DNA from: Roseomonas acroporae
Lineage (GTDB): Bacteria > Pseudomonadota > Alphaproteobacteria > Acetobacterales > Acetobacteraceae
Reading direction: 5' to 3'
Assembly: GCF_023223525.1 (NCBI RefSeq)
Contig: NZ_JALPRX010000065.1
Coordinates: forward strand, 1 to 64,000
Length of the DNA stretch: 64,000 nucleotides
The notes under the pieces are model-generated. The model saw nothing but the letters and a program-made list of their open reading frames with translations. It ran no database searches and was not told where the DNA came from. Position 1 is the stretch's first letter. Each line of letters begins with the position of its first letter. Both the position numbers and the translations under genes were made by a program. Below are positions 25,223-33,565 of the stretch, in pieces.

Positions 25223-26428
25223 ATGCCCGTCCTCTCCCTGCCGATCCTCGCCCTCGCCGTCGCCTCCTTCGGCATCGGCACCACCGAGTTCGTCATCATG
25301 GGCCTGCTGCCCGAGCTGGCGACGGACCTGCATGTCGGCATCCCCTCGGCCGGCCTGCTGGTCTCGGGCTACGCGCTCAGCGTGGCGGTGGGCGCGCCCC
25401 TCCTGGCCGTCGCCACCGGAAGGCTGCCGCGCAAGGCGGCGCTGCTGCTGCTGATCGGCATCTTCATCGTGGGCAACCTGTTCTGCGCCCTCGCCCCCGG
25501 CTACTGGACGCTGATGGCGGCGCGCGTGGTGACGGCCTTCTGCCACGGCGCCTTCTTCGGCACCGGGGCGGTGGTGGCCTCGGCGCTGGTGGCGCCGAAC
25601 CGGCGGGCGCAGGCCGTCTCGCTGATGTTCTCGGGCCTGACTCTGGCCAACGTGCTCGGCGTGCCGCTGGGCACGGCGCTCGGCAACGCGCTGGGCTGGC
25701 GCGCCACCTTCTGGGCGGTGGTGGCGATCGGGCTGCTCGCCGCGGCGGCGCTGGCGCTCTGGCTGCCCGCCGGGCTGAAGGCGGAGCCCGTGGCGCTGCG
25801 GCGGGAGCTGCGCGCCCTGGCCGGGCGGCAGGTGCTGCTGGCGATGCTGGTCTCGGCCCTCGCCTCGGCCAGCCTGTTCAGCGTCTTCACCTACATCGCG
25901 CCGCTGCTCCAGCACGTCACCGGCCTCTCGCAGGACTGGACCACGGCGGCGCTGCTGCTGTTCGGCGTCGGGCTGACGGTCGGCAACCTGATCGGCGGCC
26001 GGATGGCGGACTGGCGGCTGATGCCCTCGGTGATCGGCCTGTTCGTGGCGCTGGCGGCGGTGCTGGCGGGCTTCTCCGTCACCGCGGCGCGGGCGACGCC
26101 GGCGCTGCTGACGCTGTTCGCCTGGGGCGCGCTGGCCTTCGCCCTGGTCTCGCCGCTGCAGATCCGGGTGGTGAACGAGGCGCGCGACGCACCCAACCTC
26201 GCCTCCACCGTGAACCAGGGCGTGTTCAACATCGGCAACGCGGCCGGTGCCTGGATCGGCGGCGTCGCGATCGGCGCCGGGGTGGGCTATGCGGAGATCC
26301 CGCTGATCGGCGCCGCCGTCGCCCTCGTGGCGCTGGGCTTCGCGCTTTGGTCGTACCGGCTGGACCGGCAGGCCGCGCGGCGGGAGGCGATGCTGGGCCA
26401 GGCGGCGCTGGGCCAGGCGGCGGACTGA
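25223..26428 (+). CDS. MFS transporter, AraJ/YdhP-type (DHA1) efflux
   Basis: A 401-residue 12-helix inner-membrane protein opening with LSLPILALAVASFGIGTTEFVIMGLLPELA. This TEFV signature is typical of the AraJ/NepI/PbuE sugar or drug efflux branch. Other family features are SGYALSVAVGAPLLA, GRLPRKAALLLLIGIFIVGN and the mid-protein LLFGVGLTVGNLIGGRMADW. The C-terminal tail has a short QAALGQAA repeat. Start ATG 25223 fits the family; an in-frame ATG at 25160 adds 21 polar residues. The substrate is unknown. The upstream LacI-like palindrome suggests sugar-responsive control. Confidence 0.85.
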   Translation: MPVLSLPILALAVASFGIGTTEFVIMGLLPELATDLHVGIPSAGLLVSGYALSVAVGAPLLAVATGRLPRKAALLLLIGIFIVGNLFCALAPGYWTLMAARVVTAFCHGAFFGTGAVVASALVAPNRRAQAVSLMFSGLTLANVLGVPLGTALGNALGWRATFWAVVAIGLLAAAALALWLPAGLKAEPVALRRELRALAGRQVLLAMLVSALASASLFSVFTYIAPLLQHVTGLSQDWTTAALLLFGVGLTVGNLIGGRMADWRLMPSVIGLFVALAAVLAGFSVTAARATPALLTLFAWGALAFALVSPLQIRVVNEARDAPNLASTVNQGVFNIGNAAGAWIGGVAIGAGVGYAEIPLIGAAVALVALGFALWSYRLDRQAARREAMLGQAALGQAAD

Positions 26429-26513
26429 TCCGCGCGGCAGGGCCGTTCGGCCCGTCCCGGAGCGGTTCCGACCCGGCCGGATCGTGCCGGAACGGCCCCG
26501 GCCTTCGATCCCT

Positions 26514-27242
26514 TCACCCCGTCACCACCAGCTCCACCCGGTCCGCCGCGAATTGCGAGCGCGTCGCCTGGATCGGCACGCCGTGCTGGTCGAGGTTGAC
26601 GCTCTCCGTCACCAGCACCACCCGCCCGGGCGCCAGCTCCAGCAGCGCGGCCTCGGCGGCATCCGCCGGGCGGGCGGTGATCCGCGTCTCCAGCCGCCGG
26701 TAGTCCGTCACGCCGAAGGCCGCGTAGGCGCGGGTCAGCGAGCCCGCCTCGGCATAGGCGCGGTCGATGCCGGCGAAGCGGGGCAGGGGCAGGCAGGCGC
26801 GGCCCATCGAGATCGGCGTGCCGTCGGCGCGGTGGCGCGTCAGCATCTCCAGCACCGGCGCCCCGGCCGCGATGCCGAGCGCCGCCGCCAGCGCCGCGCC
26901 GGCCGGGACCTCGGTGGCGGCGATCAGGTCGCCATAGGCCTCCCGCCCGGCGCCGGAGACGATCTCCGAGAAGCGGGTGCGCGCGCCGATCGGGTAGCGC
27001 AGCGGCGCCGCCTCCACGAAGCTGCCGCTGCCCTGCGCGGAGCGGATCAGCCCGCGCTCGGCCAGCGCGGCGAGGGCGCGGCGCACCGTGTGACGGTTGA
27101 CGCCGAAGCGGGCGGCGAATTGCGCCTCGGTGGGCAGGCGCTCGCCCGGGCCGGGGCGGCCGGCGGCGATCCCGGCCTCCAGCGCGTCGGCGATCTGCTT
27201 CCAGGCGGCGACGCCGGCATCGCGTGGCAGCGGGGTGTCCAT
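26514..27242 (-). CDS. phnF: GntR/HutC-family phosphonate regulator PhnF
   Basis: A 242-residue transcription factor. The N-terminal winged helix is AAWKQIADALEAGIAAGRPGPGERLPTEAQFAARFGVNRHTVRRALAALAERGLI (residues about 12-66). Residues about 95-235 are a UTRA ligand domain (ETRITARPADAAEAALLELAPG, VLVTESVNLDQHGVPIQATRSQFAADRVELVV). It is divergent from phnG with about 110 bases between, the classic arrangement for the phn repressor. Start ATG 27242 begins MDTPLPRDAG. It probably binds the TTGTCT...AGACAA inverted repeat before phnG. Confidence 0.88.
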   Translation of the reverse strand: MDTPLPRDAGVAAWKQIADALEAGIAAGRPGPGERLPTEAQFAARFGVNRHTVRRALAALAERGLIRSAQGSGSFVEAAPLRYPIGARTRFSEIVSGAGREAYGDLIAATEVPAGAALAAALGIAAGAPVLEMLTRHRADGTPISMGRACLPLPRFAGIDRAYAEAGSLTRAYAAFGVTDYRRLETRITARPADAAEAALLELAPGRVVLVTESVNLDQHGVPIQATRSQFAADRVELVVTG

Positions 27243-27268
27243 GGCGGCAGGCGTCCCAGATCCGCATC

Positions 27269-27286
27269 GCGTCATCAAGGCTTCAC
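27269..27286 (+). promoter_or_regulatory. Weak Pho-box-like element upstream of phnG
   Basis: GCGTCATCAAGGCTTCAC contains CGTCA and CTTCA at an 11-bp period, the layout of a PhoB box (CTGTCAT-N4-CTGTCAC). Only about 11 of 18 positions match and no good -10 lies at the standard distance, so this is tentative. Confidence 0.3.
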
Positions 27287-27305
27287 TTCCCACGGGCCCG
27301 CCGAT

Positions 27306-27325
27306 TTGTCTATTAGAGCAGACAA
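27306..27325 (+). promoter_or_regulatory. Putative PhnF operator
   Basis: Perfect 6-bp arms TTGTCT and AGACAA flank ATTAGAGC, in the phnF-phnG divergent region and about 27 bases before the phnG start. This resembles the TGTCTAGACA-type inverted repeats proposed for PhnF-family repressors. It is well placed to control phnG onwards. Confidence 0.6.
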
Positions 27326-27351
27326 GTTGTTCAGGGATGGGAGCCCGAACC

Positions 27352-27867
27352 GTGCCATCCGAATCCCGGGCCGGGACTTCCGGCCCTTCGCCCGCGACCG
27401 GGACCCACGCCGAGGCCCACGCCGGGGCGCACACGGAGGCGCGCCGCGCCGCCATGGCGCTCTGCGCCGAGGCCACGCTGCCGGAACTGCGCGCCGCGCT
27501 GGACGCGCTGGGCCCGACCGGCCCGCTCACCGAGCTGCGCCGCCCCGAGACCGGGCTGGTGATGGCGCGCGGCCGCGTCGGCGGCGACGGCGCCCGCTTC
27601 AACCTGGGCGAGGCGACGGTGACGCGCGCCGCGATCCGGCTGGCGGGCGGCGAGACCGGCTTCGCCTACCATCTCGGCCGCGACGCCGAGCGGGCGCGTG
27701 CCGCCGCGACGCTGGACGCGCTGTGGCAGGTGCCGGCGCGGCGCGCGGCGGTGGAGCGGGCGCTGGCGCCGGTCGCCCGCCGGCTCGCCGAGGCCGAGGC
27801 GCTGGCGGCGCGCCGCACCGCCGCGACCAAGGTCGAATTCTTCACCCTGGTCCGCGGGGAGGACTGA
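27352..27867 (+). CDS. phnG: C-P lyase subunit PhnG
   Basis: A subunit of the carbon-phosphorus lyase core complex (PhnGHIJ) that attaches phosphonate to ribose triphosphate. Aligned by eye with E. coli PhnG: ARRAAMALCAEATLPELRAAL, ETGLVMARGRVGGDGARFNLGEATVTRAAIRL, GFAYHLGRDAERARAAATLDAL and TAATKVEFFTLVRG. The start is uncertain: GTG 27352 (171 aa) has GGGAG 8 bases before it, while ATG 27337 adds five residues. The N-terminus is longer than in E. coli (about 150 aa). The stop overlaps the phnH start by one base. Confidence 0.9.
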   Translation: MPSESRAGTSGPSPATGTHAEAHAGAHTEARRAAMALCAEATLPELRAALDALGPTGPLTELRRPETGLVMARGRVGGDGARFNLGEATVTRAAIRLAGGETGFAYHLGRDAERARAAATLDALWQVPARRAAVERALAPVARRLAEAEALAARRTAATKVEFFTLVRGED

Positions 27868-28532
27868 TGCCCGCCATGAACGCCGCCCCCGAGGCCATCC
27901 CGCCCGCCATCCCGCCCGCCGTCCCTGGCACCATCCCGGCCGCCATCCCCTTGGGCTTCGCCGAGCCCTCCCTCGATTCCCAGCGCGTGTTCCGCGCGGT
28001 GCTGGAGGCGCTCGCCCGTCCCGGCCAGCCGCAGCGCCTCGCCGGGCTGGCCGACGCCCCGCGCCCGCTGACGCCGGAACTCGCCGCCATCGCGCTGGCG
28101 CTGGCCGACCACGAGGCGCCGCTCTGGCTCGACGCGCGGCTCGCCGCCGCGCCCGACGTCGCCGCCTTCCTGCGCTTCCACACCGGCGCGCCGGTCGTGA
28201 CGGACCCGGCCGCCGCCGCCTTCGCCCTGGTCGCCGACCCCGCCGACTGCCCGCCGCCCGAGGCCTTCGCCGAGGGCACGCCGGAGGATCCGGACCGTTC
28301 CACCACGCTGGTGCTGGCGGTCGGCCACCTGACGGAGGGGATCGGCATGACCCTGGCGGGCCCCGGCATCCCCGGGCGCGTCCGCCTCGGCGCCGGCCCC
28401 CTGCCGGCCGACTTCGCCGCGCGGCTGCGGCGCAACGCGGCCGGCTTCCCGCTCGGGCTGGACCATCTGCTGGCGGCGCCGGGCCTGGTGGCCGGGCTGC
28501 CGCGCTCCACCCGGCTCGTCGCGGAGGGCTGA
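27867..28532 (+). CDS. phnH: C-P lyase subunit PhnH
   Basis: A 221-residue core subunit of the C-P lyase complex that pairs with PhnG/I/J. Typical PhnH stretches are GFAEPSLDSQRVFRAVLEALARPGQPQRL, LADHEAPLWLD, FLRFHTGAPVV, GTPEDPDRSTTLVLAV, LAGPGIPGRVRL and FPLGLDHLL. The first 30 residues are an unusual Ala/Pro/Ile repeat (IPPAIPPAVPGTIPAAIP) not needed by the family. A start at ATG 27876 would remove only three residues. TGATG coupling with phnG and a 4-base gap to phnI show tight translational organisation. Confidence 0.92.
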   Translation: MPAMNAAPEAIPPAIPPAVPGTIPAAIPLGFAEPSLDSQRVFRAVLEALARPGQPQRLAGLADAPRPLTPELAAIALALADHEAPLWLDARLAAAPDVAAFLRFHTGAPVVTDPAAAAFALVADPADCPPPEAFAEGTPEDPDRSTTLVLAVGHLTEGIGMTLAGPGIPGRVRLGAGPLPADFAARLRRNAAGFPLGLDHLLAAPGLVAGLPRSTRLVAEG

Positions 28533-28536
28533 CGCC

Positions 28537-29703
28537 ATGTACGTGGCCGTGAAGGGCGGCGAGGCCGCCATCGCCAACGCCCACCGCCTGCTGGCGCATG
28601 AGCGCCGCGGCGACCCGTCGGTGCCGGAGCTGGGCCTCGACCAGATCGGGGAGCAGATGAGCCTGCTGGTGGCGCGGGTGATGACCGAGGGCTCGCTCTA
28701 CGACCCCGGCCTCGCCGCGCTGGCGATCAAGCAGGCGCGCGGCGACGTGGTGGAGGCGGTGTTCCTGCTGCGCGCCTGCCGCACCACCCTGCCGCGCTTC
28801 GGCGCCGCCGAGCCGATCGACACCGGCGCGATGCGGGTGCGCCGCCGCGTCTCGGCGATCTTCAAGGACCTGCCGGGCGGGCAGGTGCTGGGGCCGACCT
28901 TCGACTACACGCACCGGCTGCTGGACTTCACCCTCGCCGCCGGCCTGCCGCCGCCCCCGCCCGCCGAGGCGCCCGTGGAGACGCCCGTGGAGACGCTGGC
29001 GAACGGCGCGCGCATGCCGCGCGTCGCCTCGCTGCTCGGCGAGGAGGGGCTGATCGAATCGGGCGGCACGGACGACCCGGACGCGCCGGTGCCGGACCTG
29101 ACGCGCGAGCCCGTCTCCTACCCCGCCGACCGGGCGCTGCGCCTGCAGGCCCTGGCGCGCGGCGACGAGGGCTTCGTGCTGGCGCTCGGCTACTCCACGC
29201 AGCGCGGCTTCGGCCGCACCCACCCCTTCGCCGGCGAGATCCGCCACGGCGAGGTGGCGCTGGAATTCACGCCCGAGGAGCTGGGCTTCCCGGTGCCACT
29301 CGGCCGCGTCGCCGTGACCGAGTGCGAGATGGTGAACCAGTTCCACGGCTCCGCCGAGCGGCCGCCGCAATTCACCCGCGGCTACGGCCTCGCCTTCGGC
29401 CAGTCCGAGCGCAAGGCCATGGCGATGGCGCTGGTGGACCGCGCCCTGCGCGCCGAGGAGCTGGGCGAGGAGACCAGCGCCCCGGCGCAGGACCAGGAAT
29501 TCGTGCTCTCCCACTGCGACAGCCTGCAGGCGACCGGCTTCGTCGAGCACCTGAAGCTGCCGCACCACGTCGATTTCCAGGCCGAGCTGGTGCTGCTGCG
29601 CCGGCTGCGCGCCGAGCACGCGGCGCGGTACGCCGCGCGCGAGGCGGCGACCGGCGCGGCATCCGACGATGCCGCCGAACCCTTCCAGGAGGCCGCTGAA
29701 TGA
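28537..29703 (+). CDS. phnI: C-P lyase subunit PhnI
   Basis: A 388-residue protein of the C-P lyase core, required for forming the ribose-5'-triphosphate phosphonate intermediate. Family landmarks are MYVAVKGGEAAIANAHRLL, LGLDQIGEQMSLLVARVMTEGSLYDPGLAALAIKQARGD, TGAMRVRRRVSAIFKDLPGGQVLGPTFDYTHRLLDF, ALGYSTQRGFGRTHPFAGEI, MVNQFHGSAERPPQFTRGYGL and FVLSHCDSLQATGFVEHLKLPHHVDFQAEL. The C-terminus is Ala-rich. It overlaps phnJ by 4 bases. Confidence 0.95.
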   Translation: MYVAVKGGEAAIANAHRLLAHERRGDPSVPELGLDQIGEQMSLLVARVMTEGSLYDPGLAALAIKQARGDVVEAVFLLRACRTTLPRFGAAEPIDTGAMRVRRRVSAIFKDLPGGQVLGPTFDYTHRLLDFTLAAGLPPPPPAEAPVETPVETLANGARMPRVASLLGEEGLIESGGTDDPDAPVPDLTREPVSYPADRALRLQALARGDEGFVLALGYSTQRGFGRTHPFAGEIRHGEVALEFTPEELGFPVPLGRVAVTECEMVNQFHGSAERPPQFTRGYGLAFGQSERKAMAMALVDRALRAEELGEETSAPAQDQEFVLSHCDSLQATGFVEHLKLPHHVDFQAELVLLRRLRAEHAARYAAREAATGAASDDAAEPFQEAAE

Positions 29704-30596
29704 GCGCCGTGAGCGAGACCCGCGAGCAGGCGCTCGCCGGCTACAATTTCGCCTATCTCGACGAGCAGACGAAGCGGATGATCCGCCGCGCCATCCTCAA
29801 GGCGGTGGCGATCCCCGGCTACCAGGTGCCCTTCGCCAGCCGCGAGATGCCCATGCCCTATGGCTGGGGCACGGGCGGGGTGCAGGTGACGGCCGCCGTG
29901 CTCGGGCCGGACGACGTGCTGAAGGTGATCGACCAGGGCGCCGACGACACCACCAACGCCGTCTCCATCCGGCAATTCTTCGAGCGCACCGCCGGCGTCG
30001 CCACCACCACCCGCACCGCCGAGGCGACGGTGATCCAGACCCGCCACCGCATCCCGGAGGCGACGCTGCGCGCCGGCCAGGTGCTGGTGTTCCAGGTGCC
30101 GATCCCGGAGCCGCTGCGCTTCCTGGAGCCGCGCGAGACCGAGACGCGCCGCCTGCACGCGCTGGCGGAATATGGGCTGATGCACGTGAAGCTCTACGAG
30201 GACATCGCGCGGCACGGCCACATCGCCACCACCTACGCCTATCCGGTGGAGGTCTCCGGCCGCTACGTGATGGACCCCTCGCCGACGCCGAAATTCGACA
30301 ATCCGAAGATGGACGACTGCGCCGCGCTGCAATTGTTCGGCGCGGGGCGGGAGCGGCGAATCTACGCCGTGCCGCCGCACACGCGGGTGCGCAGCCTCGA
30401 CTTCGCCGACCATCCCTTCGAGGTGCAGCGCTTCGACCGGCCCTGCGCCCTCTGCGGCGCCGCCGATTCCTATCTCGACGAGGTGGTGCTGGACGATCGC
30501 GGCCGGCGCCTGTTCGTCTGCTCCGACACCGACCACTGCGCCACGCGCCGCGCCGAGGGCCATGTCGGTCCCGGCGAGGAGGAGGCCGCGCCATGA
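29700..30596 (+). CDS. phnJ: C-P lyase radical-SAM subunit PhnJ
   Basis: A 298-residue radical S-adenosylmethionine enzyme that breaks the C-P bond. The non-canonical cluster motif CX2CX21C is intact: Cys249 and Cys252 in RPCALCGAAD and Cys274 in LFVCSD. The further conserved cysteine, Cys280, is in DHCATRR. Other family blocks are GYNFAYLDEQTKRMIRRAILKA, VPFASREMPMPYGWGTGG, QGADDTTNAVSIRQFFERTAGV and YALMHVKLYED-like YGLMHVKLYEDI. The start overlaps phnI and the stop overlaps phnK (ATGA). All residues needed for activity appear present. Confidence 0.96.
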   Translation: MSAVSETREQALAGYNFAYLDEQTKRMIRRAILKAVAIPGYQVPFASREMPMPYGWGTGGVQVTAAVLGPDDVLKVIDQGADDTTNAVSIRQFFERTAGVATTTRTAEATVIQTRHRIPEATLRAGQVLVFQVPIPEPLRFLEPRETETRRLHALAEYGLMHVKLYEDIARHGHIATTYAYPVEVSGRYVMDPSPTPKFDNPKMDDCAALQLFGAGRERRIYAVPPHTRVRSLDFADHPFEVQRFDRPCALCGAADSYLDEVVLDDRGRRLFVCSDTDHCATRRAEGHVGPGEEEAAP

Positions 30597-31368
30597 ACGA
30601 CGACCTGCCCCTCCTCTCCGTCGAGGGCCTGACGAGGCACTACGGCGCCCGGCTCGGCTGCGCCGACGTCGCCTTCGACCTGTACCCGGGCGAGGTGCTG
30701 GCGGTGGTGGGCGAGTCCGGCTCAGGCAAGTCCACCCTGCTCTCGCTGCTGGCGCAGGAGCTGCGCCCCGATGCCGGCCGCCTCCTGTACCGGCTGCGCG
30801 ACGGCACGGCGCGCGAGCTGGGCGCCATGGGCGAGGCGGAGCGGCGCCTGCTGGCCCGCACCGAATGGGGCTTCATCCGGCAGGACGCGACGCAGGGCCT
30901 GCGCATGGCGGTCTCGGCCGGGGGCAATGTGGGCGAGCGGCTGATGGCGCTCGGCCGGCGCCACTACGGCGAGATACGCGGCACCGCGGCCGAGTGGCTG
31001 CGCCGGGTCGAGATCGACGTGGCGCGCATCGACGACACGCCGCGCGCCTTCTCGGGCGGCATGCGCCAGCGCCTGCAGATCGCGCGCAACCTCGTCACCG
31101 CGCCCCGCCTCGTGCTGATGGACGAGCCGACCTCGGGCCTCGACGTCTCGGTGCAGGCGCGTCTGCTCGATCTGGTGCGCGGGCTGGTGGCCGAGCTGGG
31201 CCTCGCCGTGGTGATCGTGACGCACGACCTCGCCGTGGCGCGGCTGCTCTCGCACCGGATCATGGTGATGCGGCGCGGCCGCGTCATCGAGACGGGGCTC
31301 ACCGACCAGGTGCTGGACGACCCGGCCGAGCCCTACACCCAGCTTCTCGTCTCCTCGGTGCTGGCGGC

Positions 31369-31372
<4 letters not shown>
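30593..31372 (+). CDS. phnK: C-P lyase ABC-type ATPase PhnK
   Basis: A 259-residue ABC ATPase that associates with the C-P lyase core rather than with a membrane permease. Walker A GESGSGKST lies near residue 42, Q-loop FIRQDATQGL near 100, signature FSGGMRQRLQIARNL near 154, Walker B LVLMDEPTSGLDVS near 175 and switch His VIVTHDLAVA near 205. The C-terminus DDPAEPYTQLLVSSVL is typical of PhnK/oligopeptide ATPases. Four-base ATGA overlaps on both sides place it within the phnG-M transcript. Confidence 0.94.
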
Positions 31373-32102
<730 letters not shown>

Positions 32103-32103
<1 letters not shown>

Positions 32104-33245
32104 TGTCAGACATCCACGACGTCGTCGAGAACGCCACGCTGGTCCTGCCGGACCGCGTGCAGCGCGGCTGGATCGCGGTCAGCGAGGGGCGGATCGAGGA
32201 GATCGGCGAGGGGCGGGCGCCGGAGCGCGGCCTCGACCTCGGCGGCGACCTGCTGCTGCCCGGGCTGGTCGAGCTGCACACCGACCACCTGGAAACCCAC
32301 TACATGCCGCGCCCCAAGGTGCGCTGGCACCCGCTCGGCGCCGTGCTCGCCTACGACGCGCAGATCGCGGCCGCCGGCATCACCACCGTGTTCGACAGCC
32401 TGCGCGTCGGCAACGACCCCGATGGCGGCGGCCTCGGCGGCGAGCTGTTCACCCTGGCCGAGACGCTGGACGAGGCGCGCCGGCACGAGGTGCTGCGCGC
32501 CTCCCACCGCACGCATCTGCGCTGCGAGATGCCGACCACGGACGTGATGGAATCGCTGGAGCGGTTCGCCGGCGCGCACCGCATCGGCCTGCTCTCGCTG
32601 ATGGACCACACGCCGGGGCAGCGCCAGTTCCGTGACCTCGACAAGTACTTCATCTACGCCCGCAAGACCGGCCGCAGCCAGGAGGAGATCCGCGCCGGCA
32701 CCGAGCGCCGCATGGCCAAGGGGGCCGCGCTGACCGCCGAGATGCGCCCCCGGCTGGTGGAATTCGCCCGCCGCCACCGGCTGCCGCTCGCCAGCCACGA
32801 CGACACCACCGAGGCCGACGTGGCGCAGGCCGTGGCGGAAGGCGTGAGCCTCGCCGAATTCCCCACCACGCCGGAGGCCGCCACCGCCTGTCACGCCCAG
32901 GGCATCACCATCGTGATGGGCGCGCCCAACCTGCTGCGCGGCGGCTCCCACTCCGGCAACGTCTCGGCCGAGGCGCTGGCGGAAGCCGGGATGCTCGACA
33001 TCCTCTCCTCGGACTACGTGCCGGGCAGCCTGCTGATGGCCGCCTTCGAACTGCCGCGCCGGGTGCCGTCCATCAGCCTGCCGCAGGCCATCGCCTGCGT
33101 GACCGCCAACCCGGCCCGGGCCACGGGGCTGACGGACCGGGGCGAGCTGGCCATCGGCCGGCGCGCCGACCTGGTGCGGGTGCGGCTGGCGGGCGAGATG
33201 CCGGTGGTGCGGCAGGTGTGGCGCGAGGGCCGGCGGGTCTCCTGA
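32103..33245 (+). CDS. phnM: Alpha-D-ribose 1-methylphosphonate 5-triphosphate diphosphatase PhnM
   Basis: A 380-residue amidohydrolase-fold enzyme that removes pyrophosphate from the phosphonate-ribose triphosphate before PhnJ acts. Metal-binding motif variants seen are LLLPGLVELHTDHLETHYMPRP (about 50-70), SLMDHTPGQRQFRD (about 164-177), LASHDDTTEADV near 238 and LSSDYVPGSLLMAAF near 301. The C-terminal GELAIGRRADLVRVR is standard. No phnN, phnO, phnP or phnCDE transporter follows; the next 320 bases are empty. Confidence 0.95.
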
Positions 33246-33565
33246 CGGGCACCGTCGGCTTGTTGGGGCGGGGGGATGGTGACGTGCGCGGGAGCCGCTG
33301 CGTGAACGCGGTCGGGCTGCGGCGGCACGGCCCGTGATGTCGGCCCGCCTCCCGGACGCACGCCCCTTGGCACGCCCCCCTGGCACGCCCCCTGGCGGCG
33401 CGGCGCGGCGCCGGCCGGCGGTGCCGCGGTCGCGGCGGCGGTAAAGGTTGTCGATCCGGTCGCGCGCGGAAGGGGGGCGTCGTGCCGGACCGGCCGACCT
33501 GAACCGCCTCATCCGGCGGTGCCGGGCCGAGGCACCGTCCGTGCCGGCGGACGGTGCCGTCCGCG
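33246..33565. other. 320-base convergent intergenic region, no gene seen
   Basis: It lies between the ends of phnM and the autotransporter. It holds a short GGCACGCCCCCCTGGCACGC-type direct repeat near 33368-33395 and several GC-rich self-complementary stretches, but no clean stem with a U-tract. No coding sequence is supported. Confidence 0.5.
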
